Positions 12,098-23,439 of a stretch of 64,000 nucleotides of DNA are shown one piece after another. The translations under genes were made by a program, and so were the position numbers. The stretch covers positions 57,045,371 through 57,109,370 of the forward strand of contig NC_068567.1 of NCBI RefSeq assembly GCF_025698545.1. Direction: 5' to 3'. Source of the stretch: Gossypium raimondii (taxonomy: Eukaryota > Streptophyta > Magnoliopsida > Malvales > Malvaceae). Position 1 is the stretch's first letter; each line of letters opens with the position of its first letter. The notes under the pieces are model-generated. The model ran no database searches. It saw nothing but the letters and a program-made list of their open reading frames with translations, and was not told the origin of the DNA.

Positions 12098-13478
12098 ACC
12101 CGACCCAGCAGGATCCGCGTGTTTTGCTTAAAGGGGATATATACAACTTTAGTCCTTCTGCCTTTTGAGTTATTTTAATTTAATCCTAATTTCGCTATTC
12201 TTTCATTTTAGAAATTTCTCCATTCAATTTTATCCCGTTTTCAATTAAGTCCTTGGTTCGCTGATATCCTGGAGAAAGGACGCGTGTCTTGGGGGTTGAG
12301 ATAATTTTGCATTTAGTCCCTGTGTATTTTTGCTCTTTTCATTTTAGTCTTTATTTACTTATTTTATCATAATTTATAATTTTAACTTCATTTTTATTCT
12401 GATTTAGTCCTTGGTTTATTTAATTTCAATTTTTCATGAAAGTTTTTATTTATTTATGTATTTATTTATTCATTGATTCATTTATTCTTTTTGTATTTAA
12501 ATTTTATAGTGTTCTTTAAATTTTATTTTGCACATTTTGTTTTTCTTCTTATTATTATTCTCATTATTATTGTTATTATTTATTTTTCACTATTATTATT
12601 TTTAAAAATTTTATATTATTATTTTATTAGTATTAGAATTAGTAATTATAATATGATTATTGCCATTGTTAATTGGTGTTTTATTATTATAATCACCTCA
12701 TCGTCATTTATTAGTATGGTATTTTATGTTTTTCGTACATCATCGTTTCATTTTATACGTTTCCTTTTTATTTTATTTTGTTATAACAATGCCTCGAGTT
12801 GTGTTTAAATGTACTTACCGTTTTTATACTATGTCCGAATAAGCTAAATGTACATTATTTTAAATATTGCATTCGTCTTTGCATGAGGCACAAAAAATAA
12901 AATTTTTTAAATCAAAGTAATGTTCAATATTTTGGAATTAGAAAAATCGTGTTCTTAACTTATGGAATATGGCTTCTTTCTATAACTGAGATAGTCGAAT
13001 ATTTACTTTAAAATAAATTAAAAACGGGATTTAAGTGATGATTAAATGGAGTTTATTTTTGTCCTCGATGATCTAAGGCATTGTGTCCTAACTTATAGGA
13101 CATGATCCTTTCTTCTTGATTAACTTGAAATAAGCCCCTTTTTGTAAAAATTAATTTAGTTGTGTAATGTCTTAATAAAGGATCGTATTTTAAAATCTCT
13201 TTGAAATTATAATTTTCGACACTAAAGACATCAAGTAATCAATTAGGTGCCAATTTCGGGCGAAACGATGGTGCTAATCCTTCCTCGTGCACAACTGACT
13301 GCCGAACCCGTTTTTTAGATTTTTGTAGACCAAAAAAAATTGTTTCAATAAATCAAACATCTTATTAAAACGATCAAATTACGAAGTGACCCAATCACAT
13401 CTCTTAAAAGTGATTGGTGGCGACTCCTATTTTCTTTTTAAAATAAAAAGTCGATTTCAAAAAAAAAAAGTTTCGACA
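12098..13478 (+). repeat. Element B right LTR, 5'-truncated
   Basis: Aligns throughout with 7949-9345 of the left LTR (CCGACCCA, then AAAGGGGATAT and TTTAGTCCTT) and ends GACA at 13478. U3 with the TATA box is absent. The ORF at 12473-12808 is LTR low complexity. Confidence 0.85.
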
Positions 13479-13505
13479 GCTGTATCTTGAATTTAACTAA
13501 AATAT

Positions 13506-13625
13506 GAACCCATGTGTTGGCTTGATGGCTAAGATGATCACCGCCCTAGGTGTGGCCTGAGTACGAGTTGCGTTAGTCGTGTTGTTGTTAGGGCTTTGTC
13601 TCTTCTTGTAATTCACTAAAAGAAA
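13506..13625 (+). mobile_element. SINE-like insertion with 13-bp target duplication
   Basis: A 120-bp non-coding segment flanked by exact direct repeats TTAACTAAAATAT (13493-13505 and 13626-13638). It carries an A-box-like TTGGCTTGATGGCTAAGA, a B-box-like GAGTACGAGTT about 35 bp later, and ends in CTAAAAGAAA. These are the marks of a tRNA-derived SINE. It landed 15 bp beyond element B. Confidence 0.65.
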
Positions 13626-13638
13626 TTAACTAAAATAT

Positions 13639-15177
13639 AAAAGCTTCATGAATCACATGAATGTGTAAAATTAGAAATTAAAGATTGTGTTTGTTTGATT
13701 GAAAATAAAAAAATTATTATTGAAAAAGAAATTATTTTTCTTACAAAGCTTATAATTTTAGTGTTTAAATGATTTCACATAAAACATTTTCTATTTTCTA
13801 ACAAAATTTTCAACATTTCTCACTTGCATAAAATGGGCAAAATACTCTTATAATCAGTTTTAAGATATTGATATATCTTCTCTCTACATAGGTTATAGAA
13901 GAAAATAGGTTGTCAACCATCATATTTCATAATCTCCGAGAGTTGGCTACTATAAATTGTTAGAGCTCTATGTAGACACCTAGTTTTGTACAAACTTGCT
14001 ATTCCGACTTGGGTTTTAAAATTATCGAAGGGTGATAAAAAATTTTTGAGCATGTTTATTTCGATTCTAAAACTAATTTTTTTTATCAATTTAATTTTAA
14101 AGATAGAATTAAAATAGGGGCTAAAATGAATTCTTCTGCCTTAAATTTTAAAGATTTAAAATTGAATTAAGTTAGATTTAGTTAAATGCCCGGATGAATG
14201 TTTTTTCAATGCCCGAACTGTTCTTGAAGCGACAAAAGCGGTTTGAGGTCAAAATCAATTTTGCAATTCGTTTGCTTTTAAAAGTCTAATTCAAATGTTC
14301 AGTTTGCAGCTATGGCTTCTGAACCCTAATTTCTGTATGGCCGCTAGTGTGAGCACAAGAGGATTTGAAAGCCCGCTTGAAAAATAAGAGGATTTGGTAC
14401 AAGATACTTTAGAAGTTTTTTGTCTTCAAAAATTTTATGGATAAACCCAACACTCATTAAAAAAAATATTGAAATGTCATTTATTCCAATGTCAATTTAA
14501 TAATATAATTAACAATAAAGTGTGTTTTTGTAAAAAATTGTTTTTTATTGGTGTCAAAAATAATGATTTCGAAATCTTATTTTTGATGTTCGAGACTGCA
14601 AATATTACAAGGTCAGTATAAAGGTTAATTAAAGTTTGGTCCCTTAATTTTATTGAATTAATGGTTATTTAAGATATAAGGATTAAATTGTAAAAATTAT
14701 AAAAGTTTGTTCCTTTAAATTTTTACATAAATAGACCAATTGAGCAATTGGACCCTCTTTAAAGTGCCAAACGGTGGTGGATGCTATTTCTCATCCACTA
14801 ACTTTGTTAACTAAGCTTAACATTAGATTAATTAAGATTTAATTAATTAATTATGTTTAATTAAAAGTTAAACAAGGTATATAAGCTAAAAGAAAAAGAA
14901 AACAAAACATTTTTCTTGTCATCTTGAAATTCCAACCCTCCCTTGGTAAGTATGTTCAATTAAATCATTTTCTTATCATTTTTATATTTTTGATGTTATA
15001 AGAACTTAATTTAACTAATATATGTATCAATAATGTTGAGTTCCATTATTGGAAACAAATTTATCTATTTTAATTTTAAAAATAAAATAAAAAAGAAAAA
15101 GGTGACCTATTATCTATTTTAAAGAATCTATCACCAAATGTTGAGTTCCATTATTGGAAAGAAATAGGAAGTCATAC
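13639..15177 (+). promoter_or_regulatory. Upstream flank of OMT copy 2, split off by element C
   Basis: About 13840-14170 matches 38260-38600 upstream of OMT copy 4 (AAAATACTCTTATAAT, GATATTGATATATCTTCTCT, GTTATAGAAGAAAATA, AGAGTTGGCTACTATAAA). The match resumes at TTTTTGTCTTCAAA (14420; 38985). Between these points the two flanks differ. 14620-14880 resembles decayed LTR sequence (GGTCCCTTAATTTTATTGAATTAA). A 22-bp phrase (GTTGAGTTCCATTATTGGAA) occurs at about 15033 and 15140. This was probably the promoter-distal region of copy 2 before element C inserted. Confidence 0.6.
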
Positions 15178-17842
15178 TGTAAGGCCCAATATTTGCCCAG
15201 CCCGTAATAAAAAAAATCAAATAAAAATAAAAACCAAATAAAATCACAGTCCAAATACATGGGCCCAACGTGGCCCAACCTGTTTTAACCTAAACTACCC
15301 AAACACTAGCCTAGCCCAAAACTTAATGGCCCAATACCTAGCCTAACTGAGACTGAAACACTAGCAGCTCGCAGCAAGCCATCGCGCCGCAATTAGGCTC
15401 TGCCCTTGCATGTGCGCCACTGTAACACACCACGCCTCCACGCCACACGCCTCTGTACACTGTAGCTGCAAATGAAACAAGGACAACGCAACACACAAAG
15501 AAACAAAAAAAAAAAAGAAGAAGAGAAAATAGCAAAGGAGATTTTGTATTTTTTTTCTATATTTTTTTCGATATATAGACCGATTGCAATAGAACAAAAG
15601 GGGGGATACTGTATCAAAAAACGAAATCAATACAAAAAAAAGGATTGAAGGTAGATTTTCGTTTATTTTCCTTTCTCTTTGTTTCGATCCATTTAAAAAA
15701 AAGTAATATAGCTTGTAAATAAAAAGAAAAGAAGGAGAAGGTTTACCTGCCAACGCCTTCGGATTCGCGCAAGGAGCTAAAAAGCCCCTACGGGTGCAGC
15801 TCCGACCACCATTGACGGTGTAATCGCGGCGGAGATGTGGCGGACTGACGGCGGCGAAGGCTAGGGTCGAAACCCTAGCAGAGAAAACAAGGAGCAACAA
15901 TTTTTTTTAAATTAAAATAGGCTGCTAATGTTTTTTTTTAGAAAATTTTGTTTAAATAACAATACAATACGGCGCCGTTTTGAGCTAGGGTTCCTAGCGC
16001 CCAAACCACGCCGTTTAGCGACCATACCCAATGACCCGATCCAACCGTGGCTAGATCCGCGCGTTTTGGTAAGGGAGGGATAATTGCGCTCTTAGTCCTT
16101 CTTACTTTGCGCTGTGTTCCAATTCGATCCTTTAAGTTTCTTTAATTTTGGGCAGCATAATTTGTTACAGATTTCATCTAGGTCCGCATGCAACGCTGCA
16201 TTTTGAGAGGGGTTGGGAATATTCCCCTTTCAGTCCCCCATGTTATTCGCGCTTTGTAATTTGGACCTTTCCTTTTATTTATTTCAGATTTCTCCCCTGA
16301 ATTACCGCTTTAATGCCAACTTAGTCCTCTGTTTCGTTGTTATTGCTAAAATTGTTTAGTTTATTATCTTTACTATTGTTACTACTGGTATTATTATCAT
16401 ATTAGTTTATATATTTACTTATTTTCATATATATATATATACATTATTTTATTTTATTACATACTGTTATTTTAATTCTTTTTATTCTAATGCATTAGTA
16501 TATATTTTATGATAATTCAATATTATTTATACATTTTAATGAGTTTATTTTATAATACATTTTTCTTAAAATGTTTATTCATATATACTTTTGTGCTTTA
16601 AAAATCAGTAACATTTTTATATAACACTATTTTATATATAATTTGCATTAATTTTTATTATTATACATATATACGTAATATATTATCGATTACATGTTAT
16701 TATATTATTTCCACTTATTTCATATATAATTTATTTCAAATCTATATATATATATATATATATATATTACTTATTTTAATTTTTTAATATATAATTTCCT
16801 TTCTTGCATGTTATTTTTTATTTTTTTTCAAAACTTGTAGCATTTTTTTTGTATTAAGTTGCTTGAAGCTTCGTTTAAGATGAGTTTAGTTCATTAGCTT
16901 TTGAATATTAAAGCTACTATTTGTATATGATGTGAGATAATTGCTCTTACGTGTATTGTATTGTTTGCACGTATCTATCGCTTCTTTGTCGTTCATTCGC
17001 GTACATTTTAATTTACGAATCACCATTCCGCATTGTACGTTATTATTCCATGGTTTTATTTGTTTAAAAGATTACGTTTAATATCATTCAAGTATCAAGA
17101 ACATTTTTATTCAAAAAGTTTTTCAAAAATAACACGACACTCAGAATTTGGGATCTTCGAAAAGATTGTGTCCTAACTTACTGGATTCCAATCTTCCTCG
17201 TTGAATCTAAGAAACCGAGCATCCTTTTTAATTAAAACATAAATAAAAAGCTCATTCTCGAGAATTTGATACGTTGTGTCCTAACGCATTGGATATGACA
17301 CGTTGTTTTCTCGAGATGAGGATTCTTTCTAAAAAAAAAACAACAAAGGCAATATTCGGCATTTAGGAATTTCGAGAAATTGAACCCTAACTTACTGGGT
17401 TACGATTTTTCGTTCAACCCAAATAACCAAATATCCTTCTCAAAATGCATAGGTTTAAAAGTCAAAAGATAAACTCAATTTTGAAGATTAAAATGTTGCG
17501 CCCTAACTCACTAAGTGTGACAATTTATTTCTTTGGAATAAATGAGTCTCATCATCCAATTCATTTTATTCAAGATAAAAGGATCGTATTTTAAATATTT
17601 TCAAAATGTTGACACTAAGACATTAAACAATCAATTTGGTACCAATTTTTGGCGTTACAAGGGTGCTAATCCTTCCTCGTACGTAACCGACTCTCGATCC
17701 TATTTTTTCAAAGTTCATAGACCTAAAATCGCTTTTCAAGGTGATCCGATCACACCTCATTAAAAGATCGGTGGCGACTCCAATTTTTTATTTTAATAAG
17801 TTGACAACTAAATTTTTGTTTTTCCAAAAAATGGTTTCGACA
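15178..17842 (+). repeat. Element C left LTR (2665 bp)
   Basis: Starts TGTAAGGCCC, ends GACA. It has a GC-rich block (15750-15870), a TTTAAATA sequence at 15951-15958 as a possible TATA element, TA repeats (16740-16766), four CCTAAC-type hairpin motifs (about 17170, 17280, 17390, 17505), and a TGGCGACTCC decamer at 17772-17781. The 179-codon minus-strand frame at 15361-15900 is not kept open in the right LTR and is rejected as a gene. Confidence 0.92.
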
Positions 17843-17845
17843 GCT

Positions 17846-17863
17846 TGGCGACTCCACTGGGGA
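17846..17863 (+). other. Element C primer-binding site (tRNA-Arg type)
   Basis: TGGCGACTCCACTGGGGA, three bases after the left LTR. The leading TGG pairs with a tRNA CCA end; the reverse complement TCCCCAGTGGAGTCGCCA matches my recollection of the 3' end of plant tRNA-Arg(ACG). Ogre/Tat elements are known to use tRNA-Arg. Confidence 0.8.
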
Positions 17864-18869
17864 CCTTAGAGAGTCAAACCGTAAAATTGATTTTTTTTTC
17901 TTATTGTCGAAAATTGAAAATTAATTTTAAAAATTACGATCCTCTCTTTGCATGTGTTTGTATGATTATTGTAAATTGTGCTTTTATACCTTGGCATCAT
18001 ATTACATAAAGACTGTTTAGTCTTACCCTTTTAAGTGGGAGTGAGAAGCTACTCCTTCGTAAGGTTTTCACCTCCGTGCAGGATAGTGAATCACTTTTGG
18101 GATACATCCATTCCTATGTCTTAGTGATATTTTCATCTCCGTGTAGCCATAGAGAAATGTATTCCCCTAAATTGAACTCGGTCTGTATGAGCCTATAATG
18201 GTGAAGATCGACGAATCTGCTGGTTCGGGTACCTTGACTTTAGAGCCAAACTGCATGTAGAAGACCTTAGGAACCCATCCTAGGTAGATCCACTCCAAAT
18301 CCCTAGTGGTTACCCGACTAGGTACTTTTGTTTTCCTTGCTTGCTTCTGTTTTGTACTAACCCCTCTTGTTGTGTTTTGATTATGGTTGCATTGCACTAG
18401 CATCTTAGGAAAAAGATATTGATTCAAGTCCGATTACTAAATTAGAAAGCTTGTCATGGAATACGGATTCGTTGATAAAGTGGAAAATAATACGACTGCC
18501 TGAATATATTCCAAGAAACACAGGAATGGTGATGAAAGAGTTCGTGACTTTACTTCGTGGCCCAAGGATTCAAGATGATTGTCTAAGAGCCTTTGACGTT
18601 TCAACTCCTTTAAAGAAGTTGGCGAGCCTTATGAAGATGGGCAGATGATGGATCGGAACTAGGACCAATAAGAGGGGCTAGCAGTGGCATACATTGGAAA
18701 TTTACGAGATTTATTTTAAACATACGGATGAAGGAAGGGATCGATGTTGTCTCTTGGAATATAAGGGCGAGGCCGTATATATATCTGATTTATGTAAAGA
18801 AATTTACTTTCTAGTAAAGTTTTTAAATGTAATTGAATCAGAATCAATATCTCTTTAGGCATTCATTTT

Positions 18870-19927
18870 ATGCATCTGCATTACATGATATCATATGCAT
18901 TAAAATTCATTAAAAGAGTCTACTTGAGTAAATTTATTTCAGTTAATTTGGAACACCAACACCCTTACGATATCCAAGCAAAGATTAGAGAAATAGAACA
19001 AAGGTTGGAGAAATTAGAGCAAATGCAAATACAGATGCAGGAGCAATTGACCAAATTTCAACAGGAAATGAGAGATCAGATGCTAGAATTACAGAGAACT
19101 ATGATGAGCCAGTTCAACCAATTGCTAGCTGGAAAGTTAGAAGAAGTGAAAGAGTCGATGGTCCACTTTGGGGTTGATAATGAGGATCTTGCCTATTCCC
19201 CAGATTGTACTCCGATAAGTGTCCAGGTCCAGCCAGATGGGTTTCCGTAAGGGGCACGCTTTACTATCAAATCCCAACAATATCAGACTAGTACATCGAC
19301 ACCAGTGAATTGTCTGACAAGATCCAATTTGAGGAACAGTTTTCCTGTTGCTCTTGATAACCCAACAGAAATAAAGCAGTCGAGGGTGGAGTACCTAGAT
19401 ACTACAAAGGCCCTAAGAAAAAAGGGGAATAAGTGGGATAATGCAGGCAGATATAATAAGGGCCACTCAAAACCAATCACTGTGGGCAGGCCAAAGACAA
19501 AAACCACCAGACATCAGAGTCCTTTAAAGCGAGAATCTTACACAAAGACGAATACAGAAAGGCTTCAGTTCACACCTATACCGGTGTCATATAGTGAGCT
19601 ATACCAAAGCTTATTTAATGCACATGTGGTGTCCCCTTCTACTTGAAACCCATGCAGCCCCCATTTCCTAAAAGATATGATGCAAATGCCCAATGTGAAT
19701 ATCATGCAGGAACTACGAGGTATTCAATAGGGAATTGCACTGCCTTCAAAAAGCTAGTTGAAAAATTCATCAACATGGGTATTGTCAAGTTGGGTGACTC
19801 ATCTAGTGCAGAAACCCCACTACTCAATCATGTTGACAACGGGTTGAAAGCGATGTATGAAGAAGTGTTGGGAAGCGTTCACATCAATGTCGTATATGAA
19901 GACTCAAAAGAAAATGGACCTTGTTAG
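18870..19927 (+). pseudogene. Element C gag remnant
   Basis: Three open segments form a decayed gag. 18870-19250 holds a strong coiled coil (IREIEQRLEKLEQMQIQMQ, heptads of L/I/M with Q/E/K). 19305-19646 is a basic linker in the same frame after a TAA stop at 19248-19250. 19643-19927, one frame over, has FPKRYDANAQCEYHAG and NCTAFKKLVEKFINMGIVK, the conserved Cys/His region of Tat-type gag proteins. At least one stop and one frameshift separate them. The leader 17864-18869 holds no gene; the 65-86-codon frames at 18167-18648 are chance frames in leader sequence. Confidence 0.75.
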
Positions 19928-20579
19928 ATGCCCGACCTTATAAATTTGGGAGTGTTCTAAAAAAATGGATTGCGAAAGATCTTTAGAGCTTATTTAGAGT
20001 AATGTTCAGAACATTTTTGTTGTTTTTAGCCTAAAAATGATCTGAACGTCATTATTCTAATAAAATACATCTTTGCATTCATTTTTTAGCCAATATTCTT
20101 TCATTCTTTTTGAATAATTATTCTTTCATTCTTTTTGGATTTTCTCCCACATCATTCTTTCATTCATAATTATATTGTACAAATAATTATTCATAAATTC
20201 ACACATTCTTTGGTACTTACTATGGGACCCAAGATATCAATGACAAGAATGACGCTGCTACAGACTCTGAACCTCCTTTTGAGCGAGACATGTGTTCAGA
20301 GGGATCTCATGACTTTAAAAATGACATGGATTGTAGCCTATCTTCGGACTTGTTGAGGATGGTCCTATCTTCGGACTTGTTGAGGATGGTAGAACAAGAA
20401 GATAGACAAATCCTATTTCAGAAGGAGTCATGGAAATTGTGAGCTTGGTGAAGATTGGAATTGACATGATCGCAAAGATGAAGTGAGACCTCATTAAGTT
20501 ACTCCGAGAATTCAAAAACGCCTTCGCATGGTCATACCAGGTTATGCCCAAGTTAAGTACTAACGTTGTGGTATGTCAT

Positions 20580-22080
20580 CTTTCTGAAGATTGTAAGCCA
20601 GTGCAGCAGAAGCTCGGGAGAATGAGGCCCAATATTGTGCTAAGGATAAAAAAAAGTCAAAAAGCAGTTTGATACTGTATTTTTACAAGCGATCAAATAT
20701 TCAAGATGGATAGCCAACATCGTACTAGTCCTTGAAAAAGGATGGAAAATACGAATGTATGTGGATTATAGGGATTTAAACAAAGCCAGTCCCAAAACTC
20801 ATTGTTTTTCACACTTTAATGGATAATATGGCAGGCTGCTCACTGTTTTCCTTCGAAAGTGGCTTCTCTGGATACAATCAGATAAAAGATGCATCTCGAA
20901 GATAAGGGAAAGAAGGCCATTCGGGTTAATACAGGGAATCACTTTCTATTAGACTTATCGTAGCTTTGCCCATTGAAGTCGATCGCTCTGCACTTTTGTT
21001 GGATTTCATCATTTCACCCCAAACGGCTCTATGAAAGAAATCTGGTACCAAAGAGGATTTTTCACATACAATATGAAAGTGGAAGATCTTACGTGGGAGA
21101 CTTTATTGAAAAAAGCATTGGTTCTGATCAAAAGAGATAACAAGGACTTGCCTAATCGCATGAGTTCAGATCCAATTAAAAAAATGAAAAAATGAAAAAA
21201 AAATCAAAATCAAAAACAAAAAAGAAAAATCAAAGTCAAAATAAAAAATATGAAAATGATAAAAAGAAAAAAGAAAAAAGAAAAAGAAAAGGAGAGGCCA
21301 AGGCGAAAACCCGCAAATGACGCTTTGTGACCAAAGGTGGTTTTGAGTTGTAAACCCAAAAAGGGCGACTCAAATTTTAAGCAAAATAGGGTCTGGACGT
21401 CATCATTATCGAAGGCTTCTAATGTGCATTGCTCCACTGTTGAGATCATTAATTACTTCATCAAATGGATAGAGGCTGCTTCATACGCCAATGTTATCAT
21501 ATGCTTATATTAAATTCCAGAGAAGATGGTATTAGAAAATGCATTGAATTTGAATGATAGCATGATAGCTGAGGTATGTAATCAATTCAAAATCAGATAC
21601 TGCAGTTCGTCATTGCATCGCCCAAAAATGAATTGCGAAAAAAATTGAGACTTACAAGGGTTGGCATGAGAAATTACCATTTGCCCTCCTTGCTTATCAG
21701 ACATCTATCAAGACTTTCACTCGGGCAACACCTTTCTCTTTGGTTTACGGGATGGAAGTAGTTTTACCCATTGAAGCAGAAATCCGTGTATTGGGTTGAG
21801 CTAAAAGTTGGATGAAGCAGAATGAATTCAATCGTAATGTGATCAGTTGAACTTGATAGAGGAAAAAGCTAAAAGCTATTCAGCACGGTTAGATGTATCA
21901 AAGACGAATGATGCGAGCCTACGACCAAAAGGTTCGTCTCAGAGAATTCAATAAGGGGAACCTAATCCTTCCTATACAAAAAGATTTTAGAGGAAATAGA
22001 TGCCAAAGGCCTTTTCTGAAGAAGCTCTGATCTTGAGTAGGATAGATGGTAAAAACTTGCCAAATCCTACAAACTCAAAT
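20580..22080 (+). pseudogene. Element C pol remnant (RT and integrase pieces)
   Basis: Only islands are readable: RT start CKPVQQKLGRMRPNIVL (about 20593), RT block SRWIANIVLV and VDYRDLNKAS (about 20700-20790), RNase H/connection fragment KVEDLTWETLLKKALVLI (about 21075-21140), integrase INYFIKWIEAASYANV (about 21448-21500) and NALNLNDSM..VCNQFKIRY (about 21540-21600), then MMRAYDQKVR (about 21907). Frames change repeatedly and stops are common. RT palm and most of RNase H are deleted. 19928-20579 holds a short decayed spacer with a tandem CTATCTTCGGACTTGTTGAG pair (20338, 20366). Confidence 0.75.
21195..21292 (+). repeat. A-rich purine tract within element C
   Basis: About 100 bp of AAAAATCAAAATC, AAAGAAAAAAG and similar units inside the pol region. 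Low complexity, no gene. Confidence 0.6.
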
Positions 22081-22330
22081 TTAGTCAAGTATTACTTCAC
22101 CTGAAGAAGGAGAATGGACCAAGGTGAAAACCCGCAAAGGGCGCCTTGATTCCTAAAAAAAAAAAGACCAATGTGAAAATCTGCAAAGGGCGCTTTGAGT
22201 CTAAAAAATAAAGAATAAACCAAAGAAAAAGAAAATGGAAAGGCCAAGTGAAAACCCGCAAAGGGCACCTTGAGACTAAAGGGGATTTGAGTTGAAAACT
22301 CGAAAAGGGCGGCTCAAATATTGATCAAAA
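21293..22330 (+). repeat. Dispersed GAAAACCCGCAAAGGGCG repeats in element C
   Basis: A phrase of about 40 bp (GGCCAAGGTGAAAACCCGCA then AAGGGCGCCTTGAG) occurs at about 21296, 22118, 22170 and 22242, twice followed by GTTGTAAACCC/GTTGAAAACTC and AAAAGGGCG-CTCAAAT. The first copy is interrupted by pol sequence. Probably an early tandem repeat of the 3' region partly displaced by deletion. Confidence 0.6.
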
Positions 22331-23430
22331 TGGGGCATGAGGTGATCAGAGCAACTTGAATTTTGATCAGATTGGGGCATGTGGTGATCTTGCTATACTT
22401 GAATTAACAGGAAAGGGTAAGCGACATCTTGGGGCGTCGACAAAGCACTATAGATCTCCTAAACACATGTCAAACTCAAAATGGTCTTCAGAAAGTTTGT
22501 ATAGAGAAGTTCAAGCTGCGATATCTGGGGCACCCAATTTTTATACTATTTATATTGAATTTGTTTTTCTTGGAATACTTCATTATTTTTCAAGATACAC
22601 ATTCCCAATCAATTTCTTTGTTACCCTTCTTTACTATTGTTGATAATTTATTCCTTTCGAGCTATGCTTATTGCCAACTTTATTCTTATCCATTGTTATG
22701 ACCTTTTTTGCAAGCATGTTGCATTAGAATAATGATTAATGGACTAATAAAACTTTCACAAGGGAAGTTTTGCATATTACTCTAGAAGCTTCTAAATAAT
22801 ACGGGAACCTGAAACAGGACTATTGTTTAGAACGCACCAAGTTTAAAGGTTGGAAATTTGAGAAGGAAGAGTCTAAATTTGGACTTTCTCTTTGTATTTT
22901 ATTGTCAAATGCATTGATTGAACAAAATGACAATATGTCATGTTTGTGACAAAGCTTAAATAAACAAGCAAGCAATGATTATCAGACAATATGAAGAGGT
23001 TTCCTCGAAGAAGAGAGCCTTCATTTGTGCATGAGTCTTTGGTACGACATCCTGGGAATGGTGTAAGGGACCAGAAAAATTTAAATCCAATATCCTTGAA
23101 TTGTGATAGGAAAGGATTAAGAAAAAGCCATATATTTCTACCCCTGGATTACAGTGGGAGAATGATGGTACAAATTTTACGTCCTAGTGGATTGGACTTT
23201 AAGGTTTACAGTGGGGGCAATCTGACTAAGTGTTTCTTTGGAGACGTCAGTTGAGAAGGAAGGTGTTGTAGCACGTCAGTTACAAAACCTTAATAAACTT
23301 CGAGCAATGATAACCAAAGGGATAAAGAAGGATCATTCTCAAAAAAAATTCTGTATTCACGCAAACACCATTCACACATGTCTAGTTAGAAGCATTTGAT
23401 TCATTTTGATCATGTCATCCTAATCATTAG
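22331..23430 (+). other. Element C post-pol region
   Basis: Non-conserved segment between pol and the tandem array. It has small open frames (22356-22643 and 22991-23254) without recognisable domains. Tat/Ogre elements often carry extra sequence here; no function can be assigned. Confidence 0.45.
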
Positions 23431-23439
23431 GCATAATTA

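Larger units (their letters stand above)
7046..13478 (+). mobile_element. Gypsy Tat/Ogre-like element B, internally deleted
   Basis: A Ty3/Gypsy element with left LTR 7046-9345, leader, decayed gag-pol, and a right LTR missing its 5' 900 bp (12098-13478). Flanking pentamers TCTGT (7041-7045) and GCTGT (13479-13483) differ by one base and are probably the target duplication. The LTR starts TGTAATGGGTCAA, like the TGTAAGGCCCAAT of element C, and ends CGATA (left, mutated) or CGACA (right). The pol region stops inside RNase H and joins the LTR at about 12098, so integrase, 3' region, polypurine tract and U3 are gone. LTR copies differ more than those of element C, suggesting an older insertion. 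Confidence 0.85.

Noticed and set aside
15361..15900. 179-codon minus-strand ORF
   Set aside because: Antisense of the element C LTR; the matching frame in the right LTR (26053-26490, 25639-25929) is broken, so it is not conserved even between two young copies.
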